Both the position numbers and the translations under genes were made by a program. 64,000 nucleotides of DNA, taken from contig NZ_BOVP01000002.1 of NCBI RefSeq assembly GCF_018403745.1, positions 62,001-126,000 on the forward strand. The letters are read 5' to 3'. Origin of the DNA: Lactococcus formosensis. Its GTDB lineage: Bacteria; Bacillota; Bacilli; Lactobacillales; Streptococcaceae. Shown here piece after piece: positions 17,434 to 26,866 of the stretch; positions within the stretch are counted from its first letter, which is position 1, and every line of letters begins with the position of its first letter. The notes under the pieces are model-generated. The model saw only the letters and a list, made by a program, of their open reading frames with translations, did no database searches and was not told the origin of the DNA.

Positions 17434-18279
17434 TTATTTAATTGTTTCTTTCAATGATTTTAGATTTTCTTCCATAATTGTCAGGTAACTTTCACCTGAT
17501 TTTTTTTGTTCATCGGTCAAGCCCTCAACAGGGTTAATCACCAACAATTTAGCTCCTGCTTCCTTGGCTAAAGTTTCTGCAAGCTTACTGCTAGAATTAT
17601 CTTCAAAATAAACAGTATTTAAATTTGCTTTTTGCATCTCATTTTTTAGTTTAATCAATGTCGCACTTGAAGGTTCCGCTTCAGGGTCGAGGCCTGTAAT
17701 AGCAATGGTTGTCAAACCATAATCACGCCCCAGATAGCCAAAAGCTTCGTGCTGTGTAATAAATGTTTTATTCTTAGCATTTTTCAATTGATCAAAATCT
17801 TGGTCTATTTTTTTCAACTTCCCAATATACTCATCAGCGTTTTTAGTAAAGTCTTCTTTATATTCGGGGAATTTTTTTGATAATTCGTCTGCAATGTAGC
17901 GAACTTCAAGTAGAGCTGCTTTAGGGCTTACCCATGTATGTGGGTCATCACCAATTTTTTCTACGGGTGTACTTGCTTCTATTTTAACACCTTTATTTTT
18001 TACAGAAGGGGCCCATTTTTCAAGATATTTTGAATTATAAATAATGGCATCCGCATTTGTCAAAATGGTCATGTCTTTTGCACTTGGTTCAAAATCATGC
18101 GCTTCTTGATTGGCCGGAACAATATTAACAATGTCAACTTTATCACCAGCAACGGCTTTTGTAAACTCATACATTGGCTCAAAAGATGTCACAATTTGTG
18201 GTTTATCACTTGCTGTTTTTTGGCAAGCTGTCAAAAAGAGCAAGACTGGGATAAGAAATAAGAGGGTATATTTTTTCAT
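17434..18279 (-). CDS. Zinc/metal ABC transporter substrate-binding lipoprotein (AdcA/ZnuA type)
   Basis: 281 residues of the cluster 9 (ZnuA) metal-binding lipoproteins. Signal peptide with the lipobox LTAC (Cys about residue 19). Likely metal ligands are the His in NQEAHDFEPS, PHTWVSP and TQHEAFGYL plus an acidic residue in YFEDNSS. It has neither the His-rich loop nor the C-terminal ZinT domain of AdcA, so it resembles AdcAII/Lmb in architecture. No permease or ATPase gene is adjacent, so it probably feeds a transporter encoded elsewhere. Tandem AdcR-like operators cover its -35 region, indicating zinc repression. The -10 box is six bases from the ATG and no Shine-Dalgarno exists. Confidence 0.87.
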   Translation of the reverse strand: MKKYTLLFLIPVLLFLTACQKTASDKPQIVTSFEPMYEFTKAVAGDKVDIVNIVPANQEAHDFEPSAKDMTILTNADAIIYNSKYLEKWAPSVKNKGVKIEASTPVEKIGDDPHTWVSPKAALLEVRYIADELSKKFPEYKEDFTKNADEYIGKLKKIDQDFDQLKNAKNKTFITQHEAFGYLGRDYGLTTIAITGLDPEAEPSSATLIKLKNEMQKANLNTVYFEDNSSSKLAETLAKEAGAKLLVINPVEGLTDEQKKSGESYLTIMEENLKSLKETIK

Positions 18280-18285
18280 AAAGCT

Positions 18286-18333
18286 AGTATAATATAAATC
18301 TAAAATAAAGTCAACTGGTTAACTACCGGTTAA
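18286..18333 (-). promoter_or_regulatory. Promoter with tandem AdcR/ZitR-like operators
   Basis: On the minus strand: -35 TTGACT (18309-18314), 17-nt spacer, -10 TATACT (18286-18291). In plus-strand reading, TCAACTGGTTAA (18311-18322) matches 11 of 12 positions of the AdcR consensus TTAACYRGTTAA and overlaps the -35. ACTACCGGTTAA (18322-18333) is a weaker second copy. Zinc-loaded AdcR/ZitR would block polymerase here, giving expression on zinc starvation. Confidence 0.75.
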
Positions 18334-18341
18334 CTAATTTT

Positions 18342-18548
18342 TTATTTGATATATGTCTTCTCTCGCTCGAAGAGCTTTTCTCTTAACTGCATTTGGAGTT
18401 GCTCTCGTTGTAGTAAACGCTGTTTCCTAGCATTAATTGCTCCTTGAAAATAATACTGTAAAAGTAAACTGAAAAGAAGGGAGATTACCAATGTATAGAG
18501 CAAAATACTAGCTTTTAGCTTTCTTTTTCTGAAAACTTGTAAAGGAAT
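18342..18548 (-). CDS. comGG: Competence pseudopilus protein ComGG, probable ATT start
   Basis: 68 residues, short for ComGG. One hydrophobic segment (residues 14-34, ASILLYTLVISLLFSLLL) follows the basic FRKRKLK, then a charged helical tail. It overlaps comGF in the last position of the operon. A TGA lies only seven codons upstream of the presumed start, and no ATG, GTG or TTG lies between it and the membrane segment. The only codon at the right distance from the strong AAAGGAGGAG site is ATT at 18546-18548. A TTG at codon 16 would remove the basic N-terminus. The gene's stop is 28 nt from the next gene's -35. Confidence 0.65.
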   Translation of the reverse strand: MPLQVFRKRKLKASILLYTLVISLLFSLLLQYYFQGAINARKQRLLQREQLQMQLREKLFEREKTYIK

Positions 18549-18955
18549 ATGCGGTCTCCTCCTTTTTCAAAAGATAAAGTAATTGTTATCTGCTCCCCCT
18601 CTTGATCAATCTTAGCCTTTTTTAAATGATGAATCAAGGGTTGATAGCCTCGGCCATTAGCATTGGTTTTACGAAAATCGCCCTGAGATGAAAGGCCAAA
18701 TCTCAGATGAACGTGTTTACGAACATAAAGATAGTTGTTTTCCACCTTATCTAAGCTTGCTCCCTCGAGTTCACTTCTTAACAGACTGCAAAAAAGTTGC
18801 CAGTCTTGGGTATAGTCTGTTGTTGCACGTTTCACTTCTTCATGAAAAATTTTCGTCATATCTAGAAATAAGGAAAAAGTGCCCGCTAACACGAGTAAAG
18901 CGAGTAATGCCTCCATAAGAGTAAAAGCCGTAACATTATTTTTTTTCAAGAACAA
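18515..18955 (-). CDS. comGF: Competence minor pseudopilin ComGF
   Basis: 146 residues with a type IV pilin-like N-terminus (TAFTLMEALLALLVL), which keeps the Glu at position 5 after the cleavage site. A minor pseudopilin of the DNA-uptake pilus. It overlaps comGE by 20 nt and comGG by 34 nt, typical of the tightly coupled comG operon. Confidence 0.88.
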   Translation of the reverse strand: MFLKKNNVTAFTLMEALLALLVLAGTFSLFLDMTKIFHEEVKRATTDYTQDWQLFCSLLRSELEGASLDKVENNYLYVRKHVHLRFGLSSQGDFRKTNANGRGYQPLIHHLKKAKIDQEGEQITITLSFEKGGDRIFLYKFSEKES

Positions 18956-19229
18956 TTAATATCTCTCCTGATTCACGGACAGTCATTTGCGAAGTAGTTT
19001 CCTCAATCGAAATCTGCACACCATTTAAGTTTAAATGTTTTTTCCCCGTGTTTATTGCCATATATGCAACATTTAGAGCCTCTATTTCCCTATTTTCCAT
19101 CTCTGTCTGTTTCTTAACCTGAATAACTTGTTCTAAAACAACCGTGACAAAAAAGACAAGCAAACTCATAGCAACCAAGCTTTCCAGTAAAAGATAAGCC
19201 TCAAGTGATTCTCTTCTTATATTTTCCAC
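18936..19229 (-). CDS. comGE: Competence minor pseudopilin ComGE
   Basis: 97 residues if started at the GTG at 19229 (VENIRRESLEAYLLLESL). The frame is open to an ATG at 19340, but that would add 37 residues lying inside comGD and displace the pilin-like LEAYLLLESLVAMSLL from the N-terminus. A TTG two codons upstream is an alternative start. Minor pseudopilin, coupled to comGD by overlap. Confidence 0.75.
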   Translation of the reverse strand: MENIRRESLEAYLLLESLVAMSLLVFFVTVVLEQVIQVKKQTEMENREIEALNVAYMAINTGKKHLNLNGVQISIEETTSQMTVRESGEILIVLEKK

Positions 19230-19605
19230 TTCCAATTTCCAATTGATAAGAGATCGTTTTTTTCTGATAGGGAAGAAATATTGTGATTTTTTGTAGGCTC
19301 GAATTGCCTGATTTTTGATCAAAAGTAATAGAGAAATCATTTATTTCAGCCTCCTCTGGGACTTTCAACATTTCTTCTTGGCTATATAGTGTGCCATTAC
19401 GCGCACTCAATGTCTGTCGCTGCCCCTTTAGTCCAGCCATGCGCTGGGTATCCTTATACAGACGTTCAAATTGTAAAATAAAAATCTCTGAACGTGCTAT
19501 CCTCACACTTTGTTTCACCGAACTTGAAAATAGAAAAAGAACAAAAGAGCATAGGAAAAGAACGAGTAAACTCTCCAGTAAAGTTAAAGCTTTAATTCGG
19601 GACAT
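19201..19605 (-). CDS. comGD: Competence minor pseudopilin ComGD
   Basis: 134 residues from the ATG at 19605 (MSRIKALTLLESLLVLF), which puts the prepilin peptidase motif at the N-terminus. ATGs at 19617 and 19641 would add 4 to 12 residues. It overlaps the end of comGC. Processed by the prepilin peptidase and incorporated in the competence pilus. Confidence 0.85.
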   Translation of the reverse strand: MSRIKALTLLESLLVLFLCSFVLFLFSSSVKQSVRIARSEIFILQFERLYKDTQRMAGLKGQRQTLSARNGTLYSQEEMLKVPEEAEINDFSITFDQKSGNSSLQKITIFLPYQKKTISYQLEIGSGKYKKRIT

Positions 19606-19897
19606 TACGTTTTGCATTAGGGTTCTTAGTATAATAATCATTGTAGCTATCGGCTTGCTTCTGTGTAATTAACCCACCGGAGACAAGTTTCCCTAAACTT
19701 GGACCATCCTGTTTATCAAGTTGATAAAGTTCGGCTTGCCCTTCGACAACTTTAACAACTGCTGCTTGACCTGTATTTTGGATATTCTTCTTTTCTTTAG
19801 CCAAGTTTGGAACAAACAATAAAAGTAAAACACTGATAATAAGTAAGACGACAAGCATTTCAATTAAAGTAAAAGCTTTGAACCTCTTTTTTTCCAT
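19592..19897 (-). CDS. comGC: Major competence pseudopilin ComGC
   Basis: 101 residues with the prepilin cleavage site KAFTLIEML followed by a hydrophobic helix. It is the main subunit of the transformation pilus that captures DNA. It has an AAGGAGGAA site, and ends in a hydrophilic C-terminal domain. Confidence 0.94.
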   Translation of the reverse strand: MEKKRFKAFTLIEMLVVLLIISVLLLLFVPNLAKEKKNIQNTGQAAVVKVVEGQAELYQLDKQDGPSLGKLVSGGLITQKQADSYNDYYTKNPNAKRNVPN

Positions 19898-19915
19898 TTC
19901 TTCCTCCTTATTCTT

Positions 19916-20935
19916 TCAAATCAAGTTTCCCATATTGCTATATATAGGAAGTAGCATTGCAGCATAAATTAATATAATCAACAAACCCACCAGCAAGAAA
20001 ACAATAGGCTGGATAAGTTGCATTGCTCTTTCGACTCTTTCAAAAAAGAGCGACCAGCTTTCTTCAGAAAAAACCATTAACTCTTGCCCTAGCTTAGCCT
20101 TTAGTTCACCATATTCCACAATTAATGCCAGCTCCTTGGTAAATATGGGGTAAAATCGAAGAGCATCTTCAAACTTCTGACCACTATCTAATATTTGAAG
20201 GAATTCAACACCAAATTCTTTGAAGATTCGACTTTTTTGTTCTTGCATAATGAAACAAATCTGACGTAAGTCAACTGCTTGGGCAATTAAGTTTCCCCAT
20301 TCTCTTGAAAAATAAGCCGTCAAATAAAGCTGGACAAAACGGCCAACAAAAGGTATTTTAACCATCATCCTCATCGCTTCTAAAGCAGTTTTTTTCTTCC
20401 AATAGTATCTGCACAGGTAAAAGAAAACAAGCAAACCGAAGAGGCACCCTAAAAAGATGGTCGGAAGATTTTGTATAGCATAAGTTGCTAATCCTCTGTT
20501 TTCGTCCAGTTGAGGCAGTAAATAATTTTTCAAGCCTAGCATGATAAAGATTAGAAATGCCAGAAGAACGAGCGGGTAAGTGGAGACTTGGATGAGCTTT
20601 CTGCGGATGTTCAAAACGCGTATCAGTTTTTCTTCAATCAGCCCCAAAGTATACTCAACATTCCCATGAGACTCGGCCAAAGAGAGCTGAGTCACAATAT
20701 CCTCATAAAATTTGAGCTCCGCTAAAATACCAGAGAAACTTTGTCCTTTGAGTAAACCTTCACGCATTTTGGAAATAAAATATTGCTCTGTTAGTCCCGA
20801 CCGTTCAAGAAAATCAATAATTTCAGAGAGGTGGAAACCACTTTTGAAAAGATTATTCATGAGTTGAATAAGTTTAATCTGCTTCGCTAAACTCAATTTT
20901 TTCACGCGCAGCTGTAGCAGCTGAGATAAATCCAT
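19916..20935 (-). CDS. comGB: Competence pilus assembly membrane protein ComGB
   Basis: 339 residues from the ATG at 20935 (MDLSQLLQLRVKK); the frame is open to 21028 and an ATG at 20962 is an alternative, none with a good ribosome binding site because the start lies inside comGA. It is a GspF/PilC-type platform protein with two T2SF domains and three transmembrane helices (about residues 130-150, 180-200 and at the C-terminus). It anchors the ComGA motor and the growing pseudopilus. Confidence 0.88.
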   Translation of the reverse strand: MDLSQLLQLRVKKLSLAKQIKLIQLMNNLFKSGFHLSEIIDFLERSGLTEQYFISKMREGLLKGQSFSGILAELKFYEDIVTQLSLAESHGNVEYTLGLIEEKLIRVLNIRRKLIQVSTYPLVLLAFLIFIMLGLKNYLLPQLDENRGLATYAIQNLPTIFLGCLFGLLVFFYLCRYYWKKKTALEAMRMMVKIPFVGRFVQLYLTAYFSREWGNLIAQAVDLRQICFIMQEQKSRIFKEFGVEFLQILDSGQKFEDALRFYPIFTKELALIVEYGELKAKLGQELMVFSEESWSLFFERVERAMQLIQPIVFLLVGLLIILIYAAMLLPIYSNMGNLI

Positions 20936-21821
20936 CTGCAACCAACTGATCAATCTGGTCATTCCATTCGTCTGGTTGCCATTCTTCAAACTTTTCTTTT
21001 TCACAAACAAGTAATCCCTTTCCTGCAATTAACCGCTGATAAATCACTCGCTGAAGACTAGATTGTAGTTCCCAATCAGTTAATCCAAGTTCTTTTAGGC
21101 GTGCAACTACACCCGATATTGAGCGTGCATGAACAGTGGAGAATACCGTATACCCAGTCAGGCTTGCACGGAGCACAGCCTTAGCCGTCTGACTGTCCCT
21201 AATTTCACCAACAATGAGTAAATCAGGTCTATGGCGAAGAGAAAGTTTAATCAAGGCATCGTAATCATTCCCTATAACTTTATTGACTTGAAGTTGTAAA
21301 AACTCAGCTTCCACTAACTCCACAGGATCTTCTATACAAATAACTTGTTGATCCTTAAAAAACTCTCTTGCAAACTTGTACATAAGGCTGGTCTTACCTG
21401 ACCCCACAGGTCCTGAAAATAGATAAAGTCCTCTTCCACCCAGAAAAGTGTTAAAGAGCTCTGAGTTCCAAAAATAAAGTTGGTTTTGTTGATGATGCAA
21501 GAATCGAATAACCATACTTTCTTGACCATGAAAATCCCCTACAGTAGATAAACGTAAGCGTTGCTTACCTTTATCTAAACTATAAGTGCAAGCCCCCAAC
21601 TGTACGCGTCTGCTTTCACCTAGATTCATACCAGATAAAAATTTCATATGAGCGATCAGAGCTTGCCCTTGTTCAAGGGAGACTTCTTCTTCAAATCTCC
21701 TTTCTGTTGCTGTACGAAAATATAGAGAATACCTTCCCTCTAAGGCTATTAAGTAAAGATCATGCACCATCTGATCTACTGCTTTTTGTAAAAGGGTTTT
21801 TGCCAAAACCTGTATCATCAT
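20874..21821 (-). CDS. comGA: Competence pilus assembly ATPase ComGA
   Basis: 315 residues of the GspE/PilB secretion ATPase family: Walker A GPVGSGKTS, Asp box ICIEDPVEL, Walker B RPDLLIVGEIRD and the His box TGYTVFSTVHA. It powers pilus extension during competence. First gene of comGA-GG, behind AAGGAGGGCA. No exact TACGAATA com-box in the right orientation is seen upstream. Confidence 0.94.
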   Translation of the reverse strand: MMIQVLAKTLLQKAVDQMVHDLYLIALEGRYSLYFRTATERRFEEEVSLEQGQALIAHMKFLSGMNLGESRRVQLGACTYSLDKGKQRLRLSTVGDFHGQESMVIRFLHHQQNQLYFWNSELFNTFLGGRGLYLFSGPVGSGKTSLMYKFAREFFKDQQVICIEDPVELVEAEFLQLQVNKVIGNDYDALIKLSLRHRPDLLIVGEIRDSQTAKAVLRASLTGYTVFSTVHARSISGVVARLKELGLTDWELQSSLQRVIYQRLIAGKGLLVCEKEKFEEWQPDEWNDQIDQLVADGFISAATAAREKIEFSEAD

Positions 21822-21967
21822 TGCCCTCCTTAGCTAAGCTTATTTATTAATACGATAAAGTTAGCAAGTTATCACAATTTTTTCAAAAAAATGAGCAGAA
21901 AATTTATAATAAGCTTTGTTGAATACTTAATATCCTTTCTCAATGCCGAATAAAGGCAAGAGTAATA

Positions 21968-21993
21968 AAAAAAACCTGCCCAATGGCAGGTTT
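21968..21993 (-). terminator. Terminator of rpsU
   Basis: AAACCTGCC and GGCAGGTTT form a stem (21974-21993) followed by a run of Ts on the minus strand, just after rpsU. Confidence 0.85.
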
Positions 21994-22004
21994 AAAATTT
22001 TCAA

Positions 22005-22181
22005 TTAGAATTTTTTACGTTTACGTGCAGCTTCTGATTTACGTTTAGCTTTTACAGAAGGTTTTTCGTAGTGTTCACGTTTGCGGAGCTCTTGAAGAGT
22101 TCCAGCTTTTGTTACTGAACGTTTGAAACGGCGGAGAGCGTCGTCAAGCGATTCATTTTTACGAACGATAGTTTTTGACAT
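22005..22181 (-). CDS. rpsU: 30S ribosomal protein S21
   Basis: 58 residues ([19 protein letters not shown]) with the basic C-terminal tail [14 protein letters not shown]21 helps start translation near the anti-Shine-Dalgarno. The frame also contains an ATG three codons upstream, but the GGGGTG site favours 22181. Transcribed alone from its own promoter. Confidence 0.95.
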   Translation of the reverse strand: MSKTIVRKNESLDDALRRFKRSVTKAGTLQELRKREHYEKPSVKAKRKSEAARKRKKF

Positions 22182-22232
22182 TGATTTCACCCCATTTCAT
22201 TTTCGTATTTACTCTTAAAGAGCACTCCTAAC

Positions 22233-22261
22233 ATTCTATCAAATGGCTGTAGGTTTGTCAA
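22233..22261 (-). promoter_or_regulatory. Promoter of rpsU
   Basis: TTGACA (22256-22261), 17-nt spacer, TAGAAT (22233-22238), the same hexamers and spacing as the S10 promoter. It lies immediately after the guaB terminator. Confidence 0.85.
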
Positions 22262-22275
22262 CTGGATATATAAAA

Positions 22276-22302
22276 TAAAAAAGCAGATTACCTCTGCCTT
22301 TT
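22276..22302 (-). terminator. Terminator of guaB
   Basis: AAGGCAGA and TCTGCTT pair with a short loop, followed by a T-run on the minus strand, four bases beyond the guaB stop. Confidence 0.8.
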
Positions 22303-22305
22303 CGC

Positions 22306-23883
<1,578 letters not shown>

Positions 23884-23907
23884 CTACTTTTTTTGATTTA
23901 AGCTTTT

Positions 23908-23916
23908 TGTTAAAAT
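23908..23916 (+). promoter_or_regulatory. Extended -10 promoter of the lysozyme gene
   Basis: TGT-TAAAAT (hexamer 23911-23916), divergent from guaB, about 38 nt before the GAGG site of the lysozyme gene. The -35 region is a T-tract. Confidence 0.5.
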
Positions 23917-23960
23917 AAAAGATGGTTAATAAAAAAAGTAAAAATAGTAATGAGGAAATA

Positions 23961-25415
23961 ATGTTCACTAAAAAAAAAGCAGCCATATTTACCGGCTTAT
24001 GCTTCATAACACTCGCTGCTCATGCAGCACAAGCAGATACTGCTGAAGTGCCTATAAACAATCACCCGATGGGATACTACGCTGAAGTGCAAACTGATGA
24101 AAATCCAATGAGCGCTCCTGTTGATGCACAAGGACAGCTGGCGCCTATCGATGAAGACGGACAAACAGTAAAAGAAGAAATCCCAGAAGATACTGATACT
24201 CCAAAAGTTTCCAGCAGAGTACGTCGCTCTATCGCTGATGATTCGGAAACTGCTCAAGCGAGCTTAAGAAACGCCCCTTCTGATTTAGTCTCCAATGATA
24301 CTAGCTTACCACGTAAGGATGCTGTGGATATTGCTTCTTGGCAAAATTGGATGACTCAAAGTGATTTCAACCAACTTAAAGCACAAGGTGTTAAGACAGT
24401 GGTTGTTAAACTGACGGAGAGCACAAATTATATTAATCCTGCAGCTAAAGCTCAAATTCAGATGGCTAAAAATGCTGGACTAACTGTTGCTGTTTACCAC
24501 TTTTCACATTTCTCAGAGTCAGGAAAAACGGCTCAAGCGACTGTTAACAATACTGCACGAGCAGAAGCTAATTTTTTTGCAAATGTTGCTAAACAGTACG
24601 GCCTTTCAACAAGTACTGTCATGATTAACGATGCCGAGTATGTTCCAAAAGATAGCGTGGGAACCATGCCTTACTGGGACTGGACGGTTGCCTCACAAAA
24701 CTTTGCGGATCAACTTAAAAAGCAAGGCTTTGCTACCACTCGTCATTATGCTTCAAAAGCTTGGGCTGTAGATGGTGTTGGTCAGATGGAACCAAGTAAA
24801 TTAGGTGCAAAAAATCTTTGGATTGCACAATATCTTTACGGTAAACCAAGTTCTGGTAATCTCCAAAACACTCAGTTTGGTTCATGGCAGTATACAAGTC
24901 AAATGTATTTCACTAATTTTAGTCGACGCAGCCCTTTAGATGTCAGCATTGATTACGCTAATATCTTCACCCCTGTCAATCCACCTGCACCTTCAGGATA
25001 TACAAATGTTTATCGCTTGTACAACAAGCGTAATTTAGAGCATTTATATACAAAAGATGCGAATGAAAAAGATCGACTCCCACAAATATCTAAAGACTGG
25101 AAATATGAAGGCATTGCTTGGAAAGCGCCTAAGAGTTCTAGCATCCCTGTCTACCGCGTCTATGATCCACGCTCAGGGGAACATCTTTATACGAAAGACG
25201 CTTATGAAGTAAGTGTCTTAACCTCTAAACACGGTTGGCGAAGAGAAGGAATAGCTTTCTATTCAGACAGTAGTTCAGCAACCCCAGCTTATCGGCTCTA
25301 CAACCCTGCAGCAGGTGTAGGATCACACTTTATCACAATGGATTCATATGAGATGAACGTGCTCGTTACACGAGGTTGGAAGTATGAAGGTGTTGCTTGG
25401 TATGGGAAAAAATAA
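23961..25415 (+). CDS. Secreted GH25 lysozyme with C-terminal wall-binding-type repeats
   Basis: 484 residues from the ATG at 23961, behind GAGGAAATA. A signal peptide ends near residue 25 (HAAQA). Residues 26-120 are an acidic, low-complexity linker. The GH25 muramidase domain runs from about 121 to 340, with DIASWQ (Asp 123) and INDAEY (Asp 224, Glu 226) as the likely active-site positions. After a Pro-rich hinge come three repeats of about 45 residues (YRLYN...EHLYTKD...WKYEGIAW), the DUF5648-type module found in secreted hydrolases. It should cut peptidoglycan between MurNAc and GlcNAc, either in autolysis or against rivals. No holin is near, so a prophage origin is not indicated. Confidence 0.87.
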   Translation: MFTKKKAAIFTGLCFITLAAHAAQADTAEVPINNHPMGYYAEVQTDENPMSAPVDAQGQLAPIDEDGQTVKEEIPEDTDTPKVSSRVRRSIADDSETAQASLRNAPSDLVSNDTSLPRKDAVDIASWQNWMTQSDFNQLKAQGVKTVVVKLTESTNYINPAAKAQIQMAKNAGLTVAVYHFSHFSESGKTAQATVNNTARAEANFFANVAKQYGLSTSTVMINDAEYVPKDSVGTMPYWDWTVASQNFADQLKKQGFATTRHYASKAWAVDGVGQMEPSKLGAKNLWIAQYLYGKPSSGNLQNTQFGSWQYTSQMYFTNFSRRSPLDVSIDYANIFTPVNPPAPSGYTNVYRLYNKRNLEHLYTKDANEKDRLPQISKDWKYEGIAWKAPKSSSIPVYRVYDPRSGEHLYTKDAYEVSVLTSKHGWRREGIAFYSDSSSATPAYRLYNPAAGVGSHFITMDSYEMNVLVTRGWKYEGVAWYGKK

Positions 25416-25422
25416 AGTAAGA

Positions 25423-25454
25423 AAAAAACACTAACATGAAGTTAGTGTTTTTTC
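25423..25454. terminator. Bidirectional terminator after the lysozyme gene
   Basis: AAAAAACACTAAC and GTTAGTGTTTTTT form a perfect stem with T-runs on both strands. It ends the lysozyme gene (plus) and the distal polysaccharide unit (minus). Confidence 0.87.
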
Positions 25455-25474
25455 TTTAGTCACGATATTCTATA

Positions 25475-26854
25475 TCATGACAAGTAATAGAAACCAAATA
25501 AAGTACCGAAAATAAGCATAAGGTTAGAAACAACAATCACTAATATAGAGAATATCATAACTAAGCGGTATTGTGTAACTTTAAATTTGAATTTTTGATA
25601 ACTAGCAAAAAGAGAAAGCAAGAGTAATGTTGGGGTAAAGTACCTTCCTTGCATAGCACCTATAGCTCCTATATAACGACTCTGAGTAACTGTCATTCCT
25701 CCCCCAATATAGGTAGCGTAGCTATAGTAAACTGCTAAGAACCCTGCTAAAAATAAGCCTAAAGAAGTATAAGCTATAAACGGTGAAGATACATATTTTG
25801 TATCTGAAAAAAGGACTAAGACGAGTAAAATATACCAGATTGCAGATACCCAATAAGGAACATAATTAATATTCGCAATTGGCGCAACAAGGAGAGTTTG
25901 GAATAAATTTGATACATCTAATCCTGGAGAAATATTAATTAAGAAACTGATCGCAATCCGTTGCAGTGTAAAGAATAGAGTTGGCCTTACAAGATAAACA
26001 AAAAGTATCATTATAATTACTAATATAATTGACAAACCGGCCCATTTCCATTTGGCTATCTCTTTTTTCTTCCAAGTGTCTATGAAGGGTAAATCTACAT
26101 CTTTATTTCTAATATATGTACTTATCATAACTAAGGGAACAAGAACTGCAAATAATTTTATATTTGTTTTTGCTCCAAGAAGCAGTGCTATAGTTGATAG
26201 AAACATCCATATATAATCTAGCTTTTGTACCCTTTGCTTTACTAAAATATTAATAGCAAGAGCTACAATAAATGCTGCAATAACATATGTAGTTGAGTCA
26301 TAGGATAAGCTTGCAAAGGAACTTGTTATTATTGGGCTTAAAGATACCGTAAAGAATAAAAGCTTACCTGCTTTTACCCAGCGAATAATAAAGAACATAG
26401 CTAGACTGCATATTAAACTTGTAAATAAACGGGCACAAACAATCATCACTCCAATTGAAGGATAGATAGCATGACCAATTCTTACACCAACAGCAGGAAT
26501 GATATGCCCCCAGAAATTATAACTCATAATTGAAGGGAAGGAATTTTCTCGAGGAAGATTTTCCATTGGCATCTCTTTTATTTTGTTCTTATAATACTTT
26601 TCAAATACAGTTCCTTGTTGATAGTTCTGTACTTGTGTTGAAAAGTTTGTTCCGATTCTTGACTCTCCATAAGCAGACAAATCATTTGAAAGTCTCGCTA
26701 TATTTGTAGTCACAGTATAATGAAACATCCCATCAGGCTCACTGAAAAGAGGCATTGCGAGGGAAAAGATCATTCCGATAAATAAAGCTAAAAACAGATA
26801 AACTTTATGAATCTTACTTTTTATCGTTTCTTCTGTTAAAAAAATATTTTTCAC
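25475..26854 (-). CDS. DUF2142 membrane protein, putative GT-C glycosyltransferase (copy 1)
   Basis: 459 residues, about 11 transmembrane helices. The first outer loop has the family's SEPDGMFHY motif, the place where GT-C enzymes carry their catalytic acid. Two more members lie at 39632 and 43850. Such proteins are thought to transfer a sugar from polyprenyl phosphate to an exported glycan; donor and acceptor are unknown. Last gene of the distal unit, 12 nt after the pilin-like gene. Confidence 0.75.
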   Translation of the reverse strand: MKNIFLTEETIKSKIHKVYLFLALFIGMIFSLAMPLFSEPDGMFHYTVTTNIARLSNDLSAYGESRIGTNFSTQVQNYQQGTVFEKYYKNKIKEMPMENLPRENSFPSIMSYNFWGHIIPAVGVRIGHAIYPSIGVMIVCARLFTSLICSLAMFFIIRWVKAGKLLFFTVSLSPIITSSFASLSYDSTTYVIAAFIVALAINILVKQRVQKLDYIWMFLSTIALLLGAKTNIKLFAVLVPLVMISTYIRNKDVDLPFIDTWKKKEIAKWKWAGLSIILVIIMILFVYLVRPTLFFTLQRIAISFLINISPGLDVSNLFQTLLVAPIANINYVPYWVSAIWYILLVLVLFSDTKYVSSPFIAYTSLGLFLAGFLAVYYSYATYIGGGMTVTQSRYIGAIGAMQGRYFTPTLLLLSLFASYQKFKFKVTQYRLVMIFSILVIVVSNLMLIFGTLFGFYYLS

Positions 26855-26866
26855 TTAATTTTCTCC

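Noticed and set aside
21855..21875. TACGATAA near comGA as a com-box.
   Set aside because: It matches TACGAATA only partly and lies on the plus strand, opposite to comGA.
23961..25415. Prophage origin of the GH25 lysozyme.
   Set aside because: It has a signal peptide, and no holin, tail or integrase genes are nearby.
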